Shown here: positions 18,506 to 27,940 of the stretch, in pieces
Numbering within the stretch: position 1 is the first letter of the stretch
How the letters are laid out: every line of letters begins with the position of its first letter
NCBI GenBank assembly: GCA_003858485.1
Contig: RQYD01000018.1
Span: 1-64,000 of the forward strand
DNA from: Clostridiales bacterium COT073_COT-073
Lineage (GTDB): Bacteria; Bacillota; Clostridia; Lachnospirales; Vallitaleaceae
Length of the DNA: 64,000 nt
Direction: 5' to 3'
Program-made: the position numbers and the translations under genes
Notes under the pieces: generated by a model
Seen by the model: the letters and a program-made list of their open reading frames with translations, nothing else
What the model was told of the DNA's origin: nothing
Database searches by the model: none

Positions 18506-18706
18506 ATATGACTCAACTTTTCCACGCTCCCTGGAACAATCTTTTTTAGGCATGTGCTGCGAAAGCATCTTTTCGCAGAAAAGTGCGAAAGCGGTGTGCA
18601 ACCGCAAGCCATCTTATGAAGTAAGTGGCGAAAGCGGGGGAACCCATGTGCCCGCTCTCCAGAGCGGGATAGGGCCAAAAAAGACTGTGGGAAAGTTGAG
18701 ATATGA
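18506..18706. mobile_element. MITE-like element, copy B, with 6-bp target duplication
   Basis: Element 18512-18700 with terminal inverted repeats CTCAACTTTTCCAC and GTGGGAAAGTTGAG (13 of 14 match) flanked by perfect direct repeats ATATGA (18506-18511, 18701-18706). Internal hairpin GCTCTCC/AGAGC near 18654-18666. No transposase coding capacity. It is inserted just upstream of the ExbB-like gene. The most complete copy in the window. Confidence 0.85.
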
Positions 18707-18711
18707 TTGAA

Positions 18712-18810
18712 GGGGTTGTTGAAATTTAAGATTTTCATACAAGATATATGATAAAATTTCTATGGTTTATCACGATATCTTGTGTGAGATCTGTATTTTG
18801 CAACAGCCCC
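18712..18810. repeat. Palindromic hairpin element, copy 1
   Basis: A 99-bp near-palindrome running from GGGGTTGTTG to CAACAGCCCC, with an internal pairing of ATAAAATTT/GATATC segments. A second copy lies at 62299-62397. It sits right behind the pepF stop and can fold as one long stem, so it may also act as the pepF terminator. It is 6 bases from the MITE copy B target duplication. Confidence 0.8.
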
Positions 18811-18819
18811 TTTATTACC

Positions 18820-20619
18820 TTAAACCAATTTTTCCATTTCACTCAGCATTTCTTCAAATACTTTCATGGCTCTGATTGTTGGTTCCTTTTGGGTAATGTC
18901 AACACCGGTGGCTTTTAAAATATCTAATGGATATTTCGAGCTGCCGGCGGATAAAAATTCTTTGGTATAACGGTCCACTGCCGATTGTCCTTCGCTCAAG
19001 ATCATATCGGCAATTGCTACTGAACTGATCAGGCCGGTAGCATATTGGAATACATAATAATCATAGTAAAAGTGTGGGATCCTTGCCCATTCATAGCGAA
19101 TTTCCTCATCGGAAATCATGCTTGGACCATGATATTTTTGGTTTAATTCATAATACATCTGGCTGAGTTTTTCGGCAGTTACCGCTTCGCCCTGTTCGAC
19201 CAGCTGATGGGTAGCTCTTTCGTATTCGGCAAACATAGTTTGACGGAAAATTGTTCCCCGGAATCCTTCCAGAAAATGGGTCATATAGGCCAGTTTTAAA
19301 TTTTTATCATCCGTATTTTTGAGCAAATATTGAATCAACAGATTTTCGTTGCAGGTTGAAGCGATTTCAGCCAGGAAAATGGAGTAATCATGATTGACAT
19401 ATGCCTGGGCTTCATTGGACAGATAGGAGTGCATTGCATGCCCCATCTCATGAGCCAGGGTAAACATATTATTCAGGTTATCAGAGTGATTTAACAGGAC
19501 ATATGGATGTACCCCGTAGACTCCCCAGGAATAAGCGCCGCTGCGCTTGCCCTTGTTTTCATAAACATCCAGCCAGCGCTGGGCAAAGGCCTGCTTAACC
19601 ACAGATACATATTTTTCACCCATGGGGGCAATTGCTTTTAAGACTGTTTCTTTGGCCTGAGCAAAGGAAATAGTGATATTATTATCGGGCAGCAATGGTG
19701 CATAGATATCATACATATGTAATTCCGGTAAATTTAACATTTTTTTGCGCAGGGCCATATAACGGTGAAGCAGCGGCAGATGCTCATTAATGTTTTCGAT
19801 CAGCTGATCATAAACCGATACCGGAATGTTATTTGCAAACAAAGATGCTTCACAGGTAGAGTCAAATTTACGGGCTTTGGCATTCAGTAAATGACTTTTC
19901 AGGTTCATGGCATATACCGAAGCCAGAGTATTGATATTCCTTTTATAAGCTGCATACATGGATTGAAATGCGGCTTTGCGTACCTGGCGATGATTGCTTT
20001 CCATAGTGCTGACATAATTTCCATGGGTCAGTTCCAGAGCTTCGCCGTTTTCATCAATAATTGGATCAAAGCGGATATCGGCATTGTTAAATATGGCAAA
20101 GGTATTTTCAATACCGGAAGTGACATCACCAACCATAGCCAGGATTTCTTCCTGTTCTTTGGGCAGGACATGAAGCTGGGTACGAAAGAGATTGTCAAAA
20201 TACTGGCGATATACTTCCAGCTCCGGCTTTTCTGCAAAGTACTCATTTAGTGTATCTTGAGAAAGAGTCAGCAGCAAAGGTTCGACAAAAGATAATTTTG
20301 ATTGGATCAGTACAGCCAAAGATTCCGATTTTTGTGCCAGTTCTTGTTTGGCAGCGTCAGAAGTATCCTGATGCCATCCCATTTGGGCATAACCATAAAC
20401 GCGACCAAAAGCTTCATCCAGTTTACTTTTGGTGCTTAAAAATTGATATAAATTTTCAGCAGATGTTAAAAAAAACGATTCCTGCTTTTGTAAATCAACA
20501 ATCATGTTTTCACATTCAGCATACAAGCTGTACCATGCCGGGTCATCAGCGACAATATGTGTTAAATCCCAGGTAAATTCCGGTGTCATTTCAGACCGGT
20601 TTAATATTTTTGGGGCCAT
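18820..20619 (-). CDS. pepF: Oligoendopeptidase F (M3 family)
   Basis: 599 residues, the usual PepF length. A cytosolic zinc metallopeptidase that cleaves short peptides. The HEXXH zinc motif is AHEMGHAMHSYLS near residue 390, with the third ligand Glu about 25 residues later in FLAEIASTCNE. The C-terminal part has PHFYYDYYVFQYATG, whose Tyr/His residues bind substrate in the family. Starts MAPKILNRSEM after AAAGGAA. Stands alone on the minus strand. Confidence 0.94.
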   Translation of the reverse strand: MAPKILNRSEMTPEFTWDLTHIVADDPAWYSLYAECENMIVDLQKQESFFLTSAENLYQFLSTKSKLDEAFGRVYGYAQMGWHQDTSDAAKQELAQKSESLAVLIQSKLSFVEPLLLTLSQDTLNEYFAEKPELEVYRQYFDNLFRTQLHVLPKEQEEILAMVGDVTSGIENTFAIFNNADIRFDPIIDENGEALELTHGNYVSTMESNHRQVRKAAFQSMYAAYKRNINTLASVYAMNLKSHLLNAKARKFDSTCEASLFANNIPVSVYDQLIENINEHLPLLHRYMALRKKMLNLPELHMYDIYAPLLPDNNITISFAQAKETVLKAIAPMGEKYVSVVKQAFAQRWLDVYENKGKRSGAYSWGVYGVHPYVLLNHSDNLNNMFTLAHEMGHAMHSYLSNEAQAYVNHDYSIFLAEIASTCNENLLIQYLLKNTDDKNLKLAYMTHFLEGFRGTIFRQTMFAEYERATHQLVEQGEAVTAEKLSQMYYELNQKYHGPSMISDEEIRYEWARIPHFYYDYYVFQYATGLISSVAIADMILSEGQSAVDRYTKEFLSAGSSKYPLDILKATGVDITQKEPTIRAMKVFEEMLSEMEKLV

Positions 20620-20751
20620 AATAAAATTCCTTTCCTATTGAACTATTATAAAATATTCTCTTATATACTATCAAATAACAGGCTGCTCGTAAAGAGGGAA
20701 TTTGGAGTTTTTGAAGAAACAATGCGGATTAAAAGAGAGAAGGCTAAAAAA

Positions 20752-20799
20752 AGAAGGCTGCTGTACAAAGATTATTGAATCTTTGTACAGCAGCCTTCT
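20752..20799 (-). terminator. Strong terminator of the minus-strand chemoreceptor gene
   Basis: A 22-bp perfect stem (20752-20773 with 20778-20799) and a 4-base loop, followed on the minus strand by a run of seven T (20745-20751). It begins six bases past the chemoreceptor stop. Confidence 0.95.
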
Positions 20800-20804
20800 G
20801 TGAG

Positions 20805-22937
20805 CTAGAATTGAAACTGAGATACTTCATTTTGTAACTGGTTGGCAATATTGGTTAAGTTTTCACTGGCATCAGAAATATCAGAAATTGCCTGGGTTTG
20901 TGAATCAACGGAAGCGGCAGCCTGTTCGGTAGTAGCTGCGTTTTCTTCGGCAATAGCCGACAAGTTTTCAATAACGTTCATAACTGTAACATTATTGCCT
21001 TCTAAATCATGCGATAAGGTAATCAGAGAATCCGTAATTTGTCTGGAGGTTTCCAGGGAATTAGCAATTTGATTGAACTTACTGTCGGTTTCTGCTAATT
21101 TTTCATTTTGGGTATTCATGATTATGGAAACATCATTCATAGTACTGACAGCTAATTCAGATTTGACTTTTAAGTCATTGATGACATTACGGATGGTATC
21201 AGTAAATTCGGCGGATTGCTCTGCTAATTTTCTGATTTCTTCGGCTACAACAGCAAATCCCTTACCGGCTTCACCAGCTCTGGCAGCTTCAATGCTGGCA
21301 TTGAGAGCAAGCAGATTGGTTTGATCGGAGATGGATTGAATCATATCGCTGGCGATCAGGATTTCCTCTACGCTTTTATTGGTTTGTGAAACAATATTGC
21401 TGACATGGGAAGTGGATTCCTGATTTTTTTCAGTAGCTTTGACCAATTCATTTAAGGCAAAAATACCCTCATTTTTGCGCTCGTGAATATCTTGCGTAGC
21501 TTTGGACAAATTATCGATAACATGAATGAAACTTTCCAGCAGTGATCCGGATTCTTTTACGCTTTCAGCGGCACGCTGAGTATCTTCGGCTTGTGAAGAA
21601 GCACCATCAGCAATGTTGTTAATGGCAATAGCTACTTCTGATGCAGCCTGGGAAGTGTTTTGTGAGGTAGCAGTCAGCTCCTCGGCGGTGGCAGCTAAAG
21701 TTTGAGAATTATCAATAATTGAAGAGGCTAAATTTTTAAGGCTTTCAACCATAAGAGAGGTGGCTTTTAAAATCGAGCTTATTTCATCATTGTTTTTCAG
21801 GTATTTTGTTACCAAGGCTTCTTTTTCAGCATAAGATTTTAAGTCATAATTTGATATTTTGGTTAATTTATCCTTTAACAGAATTAAGGGCTTGCTTACA
21901 ATCTGGCGGAGCAGGACGGAGATTAAAATCAGGATAATTACCAGGAAAAAGACATTAAAAATAATATTAAAAATTAACTCCTGCTTGGCATCCCTGGTAA
22001 AACTATCAATCGAGTCAGAAGACACATAGATCCAATTTTGCTCAATTCCCTCAAGATGAATGGGTATAAACATAATTATATGATCACTATCGGTGAATGA
22101 AGATGGGGCAGTAAAAACAGATTCCTGATCATTAAAAGCCCGCTCTATATATTGCTTAAAATTGTTATCTAACTTGGTACTTAAAATTTCGGATGGAAAA
22201 GCGGAATTGGCAACAACATGACCGGTATGAGCCAGAACTACTTTAAAAGAACTGGGATCAATGCCGATTGATTGTTCTAAGAAGGCTTGCAATCCATCTA
22301 CATCCAGATCGGCCATAACCACACCAATTACATTTTGATTTTCCCAAATCGGAAAAGACATCGTAACGTAGATGGAATCTTTATAGCGGTAAGGAGCGCT
22401 GATGATGGTCTTTTTCGCAGCAAGAGTGTCTCTGTACCAAAAATTAAGATTGTCATCCAGTACATCTAAGGATACATAAGTAGAGATAGATCCGTTTTTT
22501 AATTCTGAATACATAATAAAACGTCCGTTTGGATTGGTTGCATCAGCGAAGCTTTGATCTTTGCCGTCAAAGGCATTGGGCTCAAAGTAAACACCGATTC
22601 CGGTAATATTGTCATTGTCCTGGGTGATTTTTTCCATGTTTTTAATGATTAAATTACGCGAGCGTTCTGATGGCGGAGTAGTGTCGATTAAAGTATTGAT
22701 AAAAGTGTTTAATGTGTTGGTGCTAAGATAAACACTATTAATGATTTGTTCGAAATCCTTAGCCAGCTTACGGGTTTCTTCCAGAACAAAGGCTTCTGAA
22801 TGAGCCAGCTCGCGGGAATAATTATTTACGGATTCATAAGCTGTCTTACCGCTAAGTAGAAGCAAAAATATAACTCCGATGATAATGCTTACCCGAGAAG
22901 CGATTGTTCGGTTTTTGAGTTTGGATTGTTTAATCAT
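20805..22937 (-). CDS. Methyl-accepting chemotaxis protein with Cache sensor
   Basis: 710 residues. Membrane helix 1 at about 15-33, an extracellular double-Cache-type sensor (about 40-330; [11 protein letters not shown] and [13 protein letters not shown] motifs), membrane helix 2 at about 335-355, a HAMP segment, then a long signalling coiled coil with the hairpin tip [20 protein letters not shown] near 560 and a C-terminal methylation helix. Binds small ligands outside and controls CheA/CheW inside the cell; the ligand is unknown. The minus-strand DNA upstream has CCGATAT, the -10 sequence of sigma-D (motility) promoters, at 22990-22996. Confidence 0.93.
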   Translation of the reverse strand: MIKQSKLKNRTIASRVSIIIGVIFLLLLSGKTAYESVNNYSRELAHSEAFVLEETRKLAKDFEQIINSVYLSTNTLNTFINTLIDTTPPSERSRNLIIKNMEKITQDNDNITGIGVYFEPNAFDGKDQSFADATNPNGRFIMYSELKNGSISTYVSLDVLDDNLNFWYRDTLAAKKTIISAPYRYKDSIYVTMSFPIWENQNVIGVVMADLDVDGLQAFLEQSIGIDPSSFKVVLAHTGHVVANSAFPSEILSTKLDNNFKQYIERAFNDQESVFTAPSSFTDSDHIIMFIPIHLEGIEQNWIYVSSDSIDSFTRDAKQELIFNIIFNVFFLVIILILISVLLRQIVSKPLILLKDKLTKISNYDLKSYAEKEALVTKYLKNNDEISSILKATSLMVESLKNLASSIIDNSQTLAATAEELTATSQNTSQAASEVAIAINNIADGASSQAEDTQRAAESVKESGSLLESFIHVIDNLSKATQDIHERKNEGIFALNELVKATEKNQESTSHVSNIVSQTNKSVEEILIASDMIQSISDQTNLLALNASIEAARAGEAGKGFAVVAEEIRKLAEQSAEFTDTIRNVINDLKVKSELAVSTMNDVSIIMNTQNEKLAETDSKFNQIANSLETSRQITDSLITLSHDLEGNNVTVMNVIENLSAIAEENAATTEQAAASVDSQTQAISDISDASENLTNIANQLQNEVSQFQF

Positions 22938-22989
22938 AATAGCCTCCTAAAATGTCAAAAAAAACGCATTTACACAATATACATAAAAG

Positions 22990-23014
22990 ATATCGGAACA
23001 ATATAACAATTTGA
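22990..23014 (-). promoter_or_regulatory. Candidate sigma-D (motility sigma) promoter
   Basis: On the minus strand TCAA is followed 14 bases later by CCGATAT, exactly the sigma-D/sigma-28 -10 core; the -35 is one base off TAAA/CTAA. Lies about 55 bases before the chemoreceptor start, as expected for a chemotaxis gene. Confidence 0.35.
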
Positions 23015-23034
23015 TAACAAAATTAGGGAAATAC

Positions 23035-23063
23035 TTTGCATTTTAAAGAAAATATGTTATATT
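23035..23063 (+). promoter_or_regulatory. Candidate promoter for the cupin gene
   Basis: TTTGCA (23035-23040), a 17-base spacer and TATATT (23058-23063). Transcription would begin near 23070, giving a leader of about 140 bases before the cupin ATG. Confidence 0.4.
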
Positions 23064-23209
23064 TTAAACACGGATATGCATGATAAAGACGGCTCCGCAT
23101 AATAAAAAATATATGATTTGCCGAATGAAAAGCAATGATTGGCGTGAGGGATATGAAACAAAGGTGACCAGATTACGATCGATATTGATTATTTTGGAAG
23201 GAGAAACAA

Positions 23210-23536
23210 ATGAATATTGTTAAAAATGAAGAGGCTTTAACGAAAATGGTAGGTCCGGGAACGATTCATAAGGTTTTAAGTTATGATGACAATTTGATGG
23301 TGTGTGAGCTGACCATGGAAGAAGGAGCAACCGGCAAGGAACATTCCCATCCACATACGCAAATTACCTATATTGTATCAGGTGAGCATGCATTTTTAGT
23401 TGATGGGGAAACAAAAATTGTTAAAGCCGGGGATACTGTTTATATTCCGTCAGGAGCAATGCATAATGCTACCTGTTTAAAGCCGGGAAAGATTGTCGAT
23501 ATATTTAGTCCAAAGCGAGAGGACTTTTTGCAATAA
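23210..23536 (+). CDS. Small cupin-domain protein
   Basis: 108 residues, a single cupin barrel. The metal-site motifs are HSHPHTQITYIVSGE (about 43-57) and YIPSGAMHNA near 82, giving three His plus Gln/Glu as ligands. GGAGAAACAA precedes the ATG. Size and motif spacing resemble KdgF-like cupins, which act on unsaturated uronates, and this genome segment also has uxuAB, but generic cupins look alike, so the function stays open. It may be transcribed alone. Confidence 0.8.
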   Translation: MNIVKNEEALTKMVGPGTIHKVLSYDDNLMVCELTMEEGATGKEHSHPHTQITYIVSGEHAFLVDGETKIVKAGDTVYIPSGAMHNATCLKPGKIVDIFSPKREDFLQ

Positions 23537-23613
23537 GGAATCGGCTTTGTCACGGTTAGAAGGAGAGCTGAGAAATTTGGCGGCATGGCTGCAAAAATCA
23601 AAAAAAGGAAGAA

Positions 23614-25563
23614 ATGAAGATGAAAGACAAAAAGATTAGATTGGCGCTCACAACTTTGCTGCTGCTATGGATGCAGTTTATATTTGTGCATGCGGCTGAT
23701 GAATTTGAAGTTGAAATAAATGCACAGAAACAAATGGTATTCCCGGTTCAGGTGATGCTGGATGGACAGGTAATCCCAATGGCAGTTCCGCCTTATGCAA
23801 CTGCTTCCAGAATTGTAGTACCGGTCCGGTTTTTGGCAGAACATGTCGGAGCTGTTGTAAAATGGGATAATGCCACGCAAAGAGTAATTATTATTACTCT
23901 CAAAAAAGAGATTGAACTTTGGGTGGGAAAAGACCGAATGCGGGTAAATGGTGAAGAAATTCCGCTGGATAAAGGCTCAATTCCACAACTTACTACATTT
24001 GCCAATGGAGAAATACGGACCATGGTGCCTTTAAGGGCGATCAGCGAAGCCTTGGGTTATAATGTCAGTTATGATGCCGATACCAGGACCGGCGTATTGA
24101 CTTTGAAGCCGGAAACTGAGTTGTCTCCAAATAAAAGTGATAATCCGCCGGTTCAGGCTGGAGCCGGTGATCGGGTAGAAAAAGCAGAAGTTATGATTTC
24201 CAATGGAAAATTAGTTTTAAATTTACAGGGAATCAGCCACAAAAAAGTAAAAGTGTCTAAACTGGAACAACCTAACCGGGTAATCTTTGATATTGAGGAT
24301 GTAATCTTTAATCCCGGCAAATGGGAATTTTTGCCGATCAGTTATGATAATATCGATAAGATCCGAATCGCCCAGTTTCAAGGCAGCGAAGATGGCAAAT
24401 CACCGATCACCCGGGTGGTGTTTGATGTTTTTGAGATCAAAGGGATTGAAGAACTGCGGTATTTCTTTGAGGATGGTTCACTGCGTATTGATATTCGGGC
24501 AATTGAGGATATGAAAAAAGGGACCTGGAATGTAGCAGATAAGATTTCCGAAAAAACACCGGGGCAGTCGCAAGGCCCAATCATAAAAGAACCAGGTGAT
24601 AACCCGACCGAGCCGGGTGAAGTTGACTGGATGGAAATGGCCCAAAAACGCCTTAGCAATATGAGGTTATTACCATTTCCGGATGTGGCCGGCAGTTTTG
24701 AAAAAAATAAATTGATTCATATTTTAATTGATCCCGGGCATGGTGGACGTGATCCGGGAACCATTTCTTCCAATAACAAAAAAGAAAAGGATTTTGCTCT
24801 GCCGGCATCCTTAAAACTGCGTGATGAACTGCAAAAGATGGGATACATTGTACATATGACCAGAGAAACGGATTGGTATCCAACTTTAATGGAAAGGGCA
24901 AATCAGGCCAATTCATTAAAAGTTGATATTTTTATCAGTATGCATGCCAATTCAGTTGAAAATAAAAGCGGAGTCAACGGCATTGAAGTGTATTACAGTG
25001 GCGGCAGTAAACTGGCCGGTTATTCCGGACTGGAAAAAAAATTGGCGACAACTATTAAAAAATTACTGATTGATACCACCGGAGCAGTTGACCGTGGGGT
25101 AAAAACGGCCCGGCATGTGGTAACGATCAATTCCAAAATGGCCGCAATTTTAATTGAATCCGGCTTCATCAGTAATCCGATGGAAGAACGATTGCTGTAT
25201 GATGAAAATTATCAGAATGTATTGGTACGGGCTATTTCGGTTGGTGTAAATGATTTTGTGGAAAATAACCGTCAGACTTTGGCCAGCTCCAAGAATACTA
25301 TGATTGCGGCTGAGCCATCAGCACCGGTGATCCCGCCAAACAGCAAGCGGGTGCGCTACAAGGTCAATGCTGATGCCTTAAATGTTCGGCAAAGCCCGGG
25401 ACTGGACCACCCAAGTCTGGGTAAGGTCTATGAAGGGGAAATCCTGACTGTTGAGTATGGTGTTGAGGAAATTCAAAAAGATGGTTATACCTGGCTATAT
25501 ACAACAGATAATTCCGGTCATTTATCCGGATGGCTGGCCAAGGAATTTTTAATTGAGCAGTAG
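23614..25563 (+). CDS. N-acetylmuramoyl-L-alanine amidase with AMIN and SH3 domains
   Basis: 649 residues, secreted: signal peptide at about 1-27 (LTTLLLLWMQFIFVHAA). Domains in order: copper amine oxidase N-terminal-like domain (about 35-165, PVRFLAEHVGA and VPLRAISEALG), AMIN domain (about 190-295), Amidase_3 catalytic domain (about 365-545; zinc ligands in IDPGHGG, Glu in the TRETD region, SMHANS, and the catalytic IESGF), and a C-terminal SH3 domain (about 580-649, ALNVRQSPGL). It cuts the stem peptide from peptidoglycan and probably serves cell separation. Followed by a strong terminator. Confidence 0.93.
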   Translation: MKMKDKKIRLALTTLLLLWMQFIFVHAADEFEVEINAQKQMVFPVQVMLDGQVIPMAVPPYATASRIVVPVRFLAEHVGAVVKWDNATQRVIIITLKKEIELWVGKDRMRVNGEEIPLDKGSIPQLTTFANGEIRTMVPLRAISEALGYNVSYDADTRTGVLTLKPETELSPNKSDNPPVQAGAGDRVEKAEVMISNGKLVLNLQGISHKKVKVSKLEQPNRVIFDIEDVIFNPGKWEFLPISYDNIDKIRIAQFQGSEDGKSPITRVVFDVFEIKGIEELRYFFEDGSLRIDIRAIEDMKKGTWNVADKISEKTPGQSQGPIIKEPGDNPTEPGEVDWMEMAQKRLSNMRLLPFPDVAGSFEKNKLIHILIDPGHGGRDPGTISSNNKKEKDFALPASLKLRDELQKMGYIVHMTRETDWYPTLMERANQANSLKVDIFISMHANSVENKSGVNGIEVYYSGGSKLAGYSGLEKKLATTIKKLLIDTTGAVDRGVKTARHVVTINSKMAAILIESGFISNPMEERLLYDENYQNVLVRAISVGVNDFVENNRQTLASSKNTMIAAEPSAPVIPPNSKRVRYKVNADALNVRQSPGLDHPSLGKVYEGEILTVEYGVEEIQKDGYTWLYTTDNSGHLSGWLAKEFLIEQ

Positions 25564-25628
25564 AAAGAAGATTTGCTTAGATCATTCCTTAGATGCCCCG
25601 ATTAAAAATTACTGAAAATTTTAGAGAT

Positions 25629-25680
25629 AATACCTCTTAAGCAGATATGGTAATGGCCGGCACTACTTAAGAGGTATTTT
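25629..25680 (+). terminator. Terminator after the amidase gene
   Basis: AATACCTCTTAA (25629-25640) pairs with TTAAGAGGTATT (25667-25678), followed by a T-run (TTTTTAT). Confidence 0.85.
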
Positions 25681-25776
25681 TATGATTAAATTATAACATA
25701 TAAAAACTTGAAAATTCAGATCGACTGCCGTATAATGAGTATTGCAATTTTAAAATAACCAGAGATAAGGATCAAC

Positions 25777-26613
25777 ATGGAACATAATTTAAAAAAATGG
25801 ATGGCGGTTGGCCAGCAGTTTAATCGACGTTATCAGGCGCATCATATTGGAGCATATGCTTCGAATGTATCTTTTTATGTATTGCTTTCGCTTTTTCCGT
25901 TTTTAATGGGAATGACCGAGATTTTAAGAGTGACTGCCTTTAAAGACCCTTTATTTCAGGAGGAGCTTTGGGGTTGGCTGCCGGCGGAAGCTTATGCGAT
26001 CATACAGGCAATTATGGATAATTTAAGCTCAAATGAAAGTGGGCTGACATTACCGATTGCTATAGCTGTGACCTTGTGGTCGGCTTCAAAGGGGGCGTTG
26101 TCGCTTTTGCGCGGACTTAGAATTGCATTTGAACAGGAAACAAACACCAACTTTATCTTAAACCGAATTTTTGCGTTCATCTATACAATTGGTTTTATTT
26201 TGTTGATTTTTGCCAGCGGCTTGGTGCTGGTTTTTGGGCAAATTATTCTGGACTTTATGAAAACGAATTTGGGTTTTGAGTTGCCGGTTGATTTTTACCG
26301 TTTAAAGGACTGGGTTCCATTTTTAATGCTGATTGTGATGATTAGTCTGGCTTATTATGGAATTGTCAGAAAAAAATATCGGTTTATTCAAATTTTGCCA
26401 GGAGCAGTTTTGGCAGCCATTGGATTTTTGCTGTCAGCGATGGGCATGACATATTATATTCGGTTTTCTGCTAATTTATCCTATATGTATGGCAGTATTG
26501 CCGGTATTGCCGGAATGATGATGTGGCTTAATATTTGTAGTCATTGTCTGCTTCTGGGAGCGGAAATTAATTCAATGTTGAAACAAAGGCAGAGGATAAA
26601 CCGGAAAAAGTAA
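25777..26613 (+). CDS. YihY/virulence factor BrkB family membrane protein
   Basis: 278 residues with six predicted membrane helices. The family hallmarks are visible: AYASNVSFYVLLSLFPFL near 28-45, WSASKGALSLLRGL near 107 and the C-terminal YGSIAGIAGMMMWLNI near 235. Once called RNase BN by mistake; the real role of the family is unsettled (inner-membrane protein, possibly a transporter). Starts after a short leader with AAGGATCAAC. Standing between terminator-bounded genes, it is likely monocistronic. Confidence 0.88.
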   Translation: MEHNLKKWMAVGQQFNRRYQAHHIGAYASNVSFYVLLSLFPFLMGMTEILRVTAFKDPLFQEELWGWLPAEAYAIIQAIMDNLSSNESGLTLPIAIAVTLWSASKGALSLLRGLRIAFEQETNTNFILNRIFAFIYTIGFILLIFASGLVLVFGQIILDFMKTNLGFELPVDFYRLKDWVPFLMLIVMISLAYYGIVRKKYRFIQILPGAVLAAIGFLLSAMGMTYYIRFSANLSYMYGSIAGIAGMMMWLNICSHCLLLGAEINSMLKQRQRINRKK

Positions 26614-26694
26614 TGAATTTTGTTTAATTTGTCGATATAGAATACAAATAGTAAGAAACCGTTTTACCAGAATAGGATTCAAGGAGGAGCAAAA

Positions 26695-27300
26695 ATGAAT
26701 CAAATTACACAAATGAGCCATGAGTATGGCAAAGATTTAGCGATTAAAAATGATGTCAGCAAGCGTGAAGAAAAAAACAAGGCAAAGACAGAAGAAAAAA
26801 ATGCAGCAGAATTGTCAGCAACTTTAGAATTATCCAGCTCTGCTCAGTCAAATCAATTGTATTTTAAACCGGACTTGAATAAAATCAGGCAAATGCAGGC
26901 AGAAAGCCAGCAAAGAATGTTGGAAAAAATGTTGGGAACGGCCCGTGAAACTTTTATTAAACAGGCTGGTGGCTTGAAAAATATTTTAGAACAGGCTCTT
27001 TCCGGTAAACCGGTGGAGGGCTTTGACCTGAAGATCGGACCGGAAGATATTGAAAAAGCAAAAGCAGATGTGGCTGAGGGCGGATATTGGAGTGCTGAAA
27101 GTACAGCCGGCCGTTTGGTTGAATTTGCCAGGGCTTTGGCCGGTGGAGATCCGGCCCGGGCTGATCAGCTGATGGGAGCAATCAAAAAAGGTTTTCAGCA
27201 GGCGGAAGAACTTTGGGGAAGTGCTTTGCCACAAATCAGTCAGGATACTTATCGCCTGACCATGGAAAAAATGGAAAACTGGAAAAAGGAATTTGAATAA
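26695..27300 (+). CDS. Hypothetical soluble protein
   Basis: 201 residues, no membrane segment. The N-terminal 80 residues are charged and low-complexity (KREEKNKAKTEEKNAAEL), then comes an ordered helical domain with GYWSAESTAGRLVEFA near 124, ALAGGDPARADQL near 141, KGFQQAEELWG near 162 and a Trp-containing end. This W-S-A-E...FA...GGDP pattern is shared by uncharacterised proteins of motile Clostridia as far as I recall, but I know no function. Excellent AAGGAGGAGC ribosome binding site 6 bases before the ATG, so it is probably abundant. Confidence 0.75.
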   Translation: MNQITQMSHEYGKDLAIKNDVSKREEKNKAKTEEKNAAELSATLELSSSAQSNQLYFKPDLNKIRQMQAESQQRMLEKMLGTARETFIKQAGGLKNILEQALSGKPVEGFDLKIGPEDIEKAKADVAEGGYWSAESTAGRLVEFARALAGGDPARADQLMGAIKKGFQQAEELWGSALPQISQDTYRLTMEKMENWKKEFE

Positions 27301-27398
27301 GAAAGGCGAATTATATAGAGCTATCAATTATCGGACACAGTTGCTGTTCAGATGTAAATGGTATGCTGGAAACAGGGAAATAAAATAAGGAGGATATT

Positions 27399-27863
27399 AT
27401 GGAAGTAAAATTTACAGCTCAAGAGGTACTGCAATTAGCCATTAATTTAGAAGAAGAAGGAGTTACATTTTATCGTCAGTATGCTGAATTGGCAAAAGGT
27501 GAAATTCGGGATTTAATGCTGCAGATGGCAGAAGATGAAAAAGAGCATGCCAAAGTATTTCGCGGATTTTATGAGAATTTAGAAAAAGCACCGGGAGATG
27601 AAGACTACTTGATGAGTGAGCATGTACAGCAGTATCTGGCTTCTTTTAGTGCTTCGGTAGCTTTTGCCAGAGAGCAAAAAAAGCCGGAAACTTTGAAAGA
27701 GGCGTTAGCAGTGGCAGTTGAAACGGAACAAATGACAATTGACTATTATACTTCCTTATTAAAATACGGTAACCCTGAATTAAATGCAGTACTGGATCGA
27801 TTAATTGCTGAGGAAACAAAGCATCGGGAGCGTTTGAAAGCAATGTTGGCGCAAGCTGACTAA
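27399..27863 (+). CDS. Ferritin-like (rubrerythrin-type) diiron protein
   Basis: 154 residues forming a four-helix bundle. Diiron ligands are in two E...ExxH pairs: LEEEGVTFY (about 16-24) with DEKEHAK (about 46-52), and VETEQMTIDYY (about 107-117) with EETKHRE (about 132-138). It lacks the rubredoxin-type Cys4 iron site of true rubrerythrins. Probably handles peroxide or iron in this anaerobe. AAGGAGG precedes the ATG. Confidence 0.88.
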   Translation: MEVKFTAQEVLQLAINLEEEGVTFYRQYAELAKGEIRDLMLQMAEDEKEHAKVFRGFYENLEKAPGDEDYLMSEHVQQYLASFSASVAFAREQKKPETLKEALAVAVETEQMTIDYYTSLLKYGNPELNAVLDRLIAEETKHRERLKAMLAQAD

Positions 27864-27940
27864 TTTAACTACAAGAGGAGCTGGTGGAGATAAACTTCAA
27901 AAGATAACGGTAATAGCCGACTCAGAATCGAGGGCTTGTT

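Noticed and set aside
18485-18607. N-terminal extension of the ExbB-like protein
   Set aside because: The extra residues are encoded by MITE copy B; the ATG at 18484 has a proper AAGGAG and gives the normal family start.
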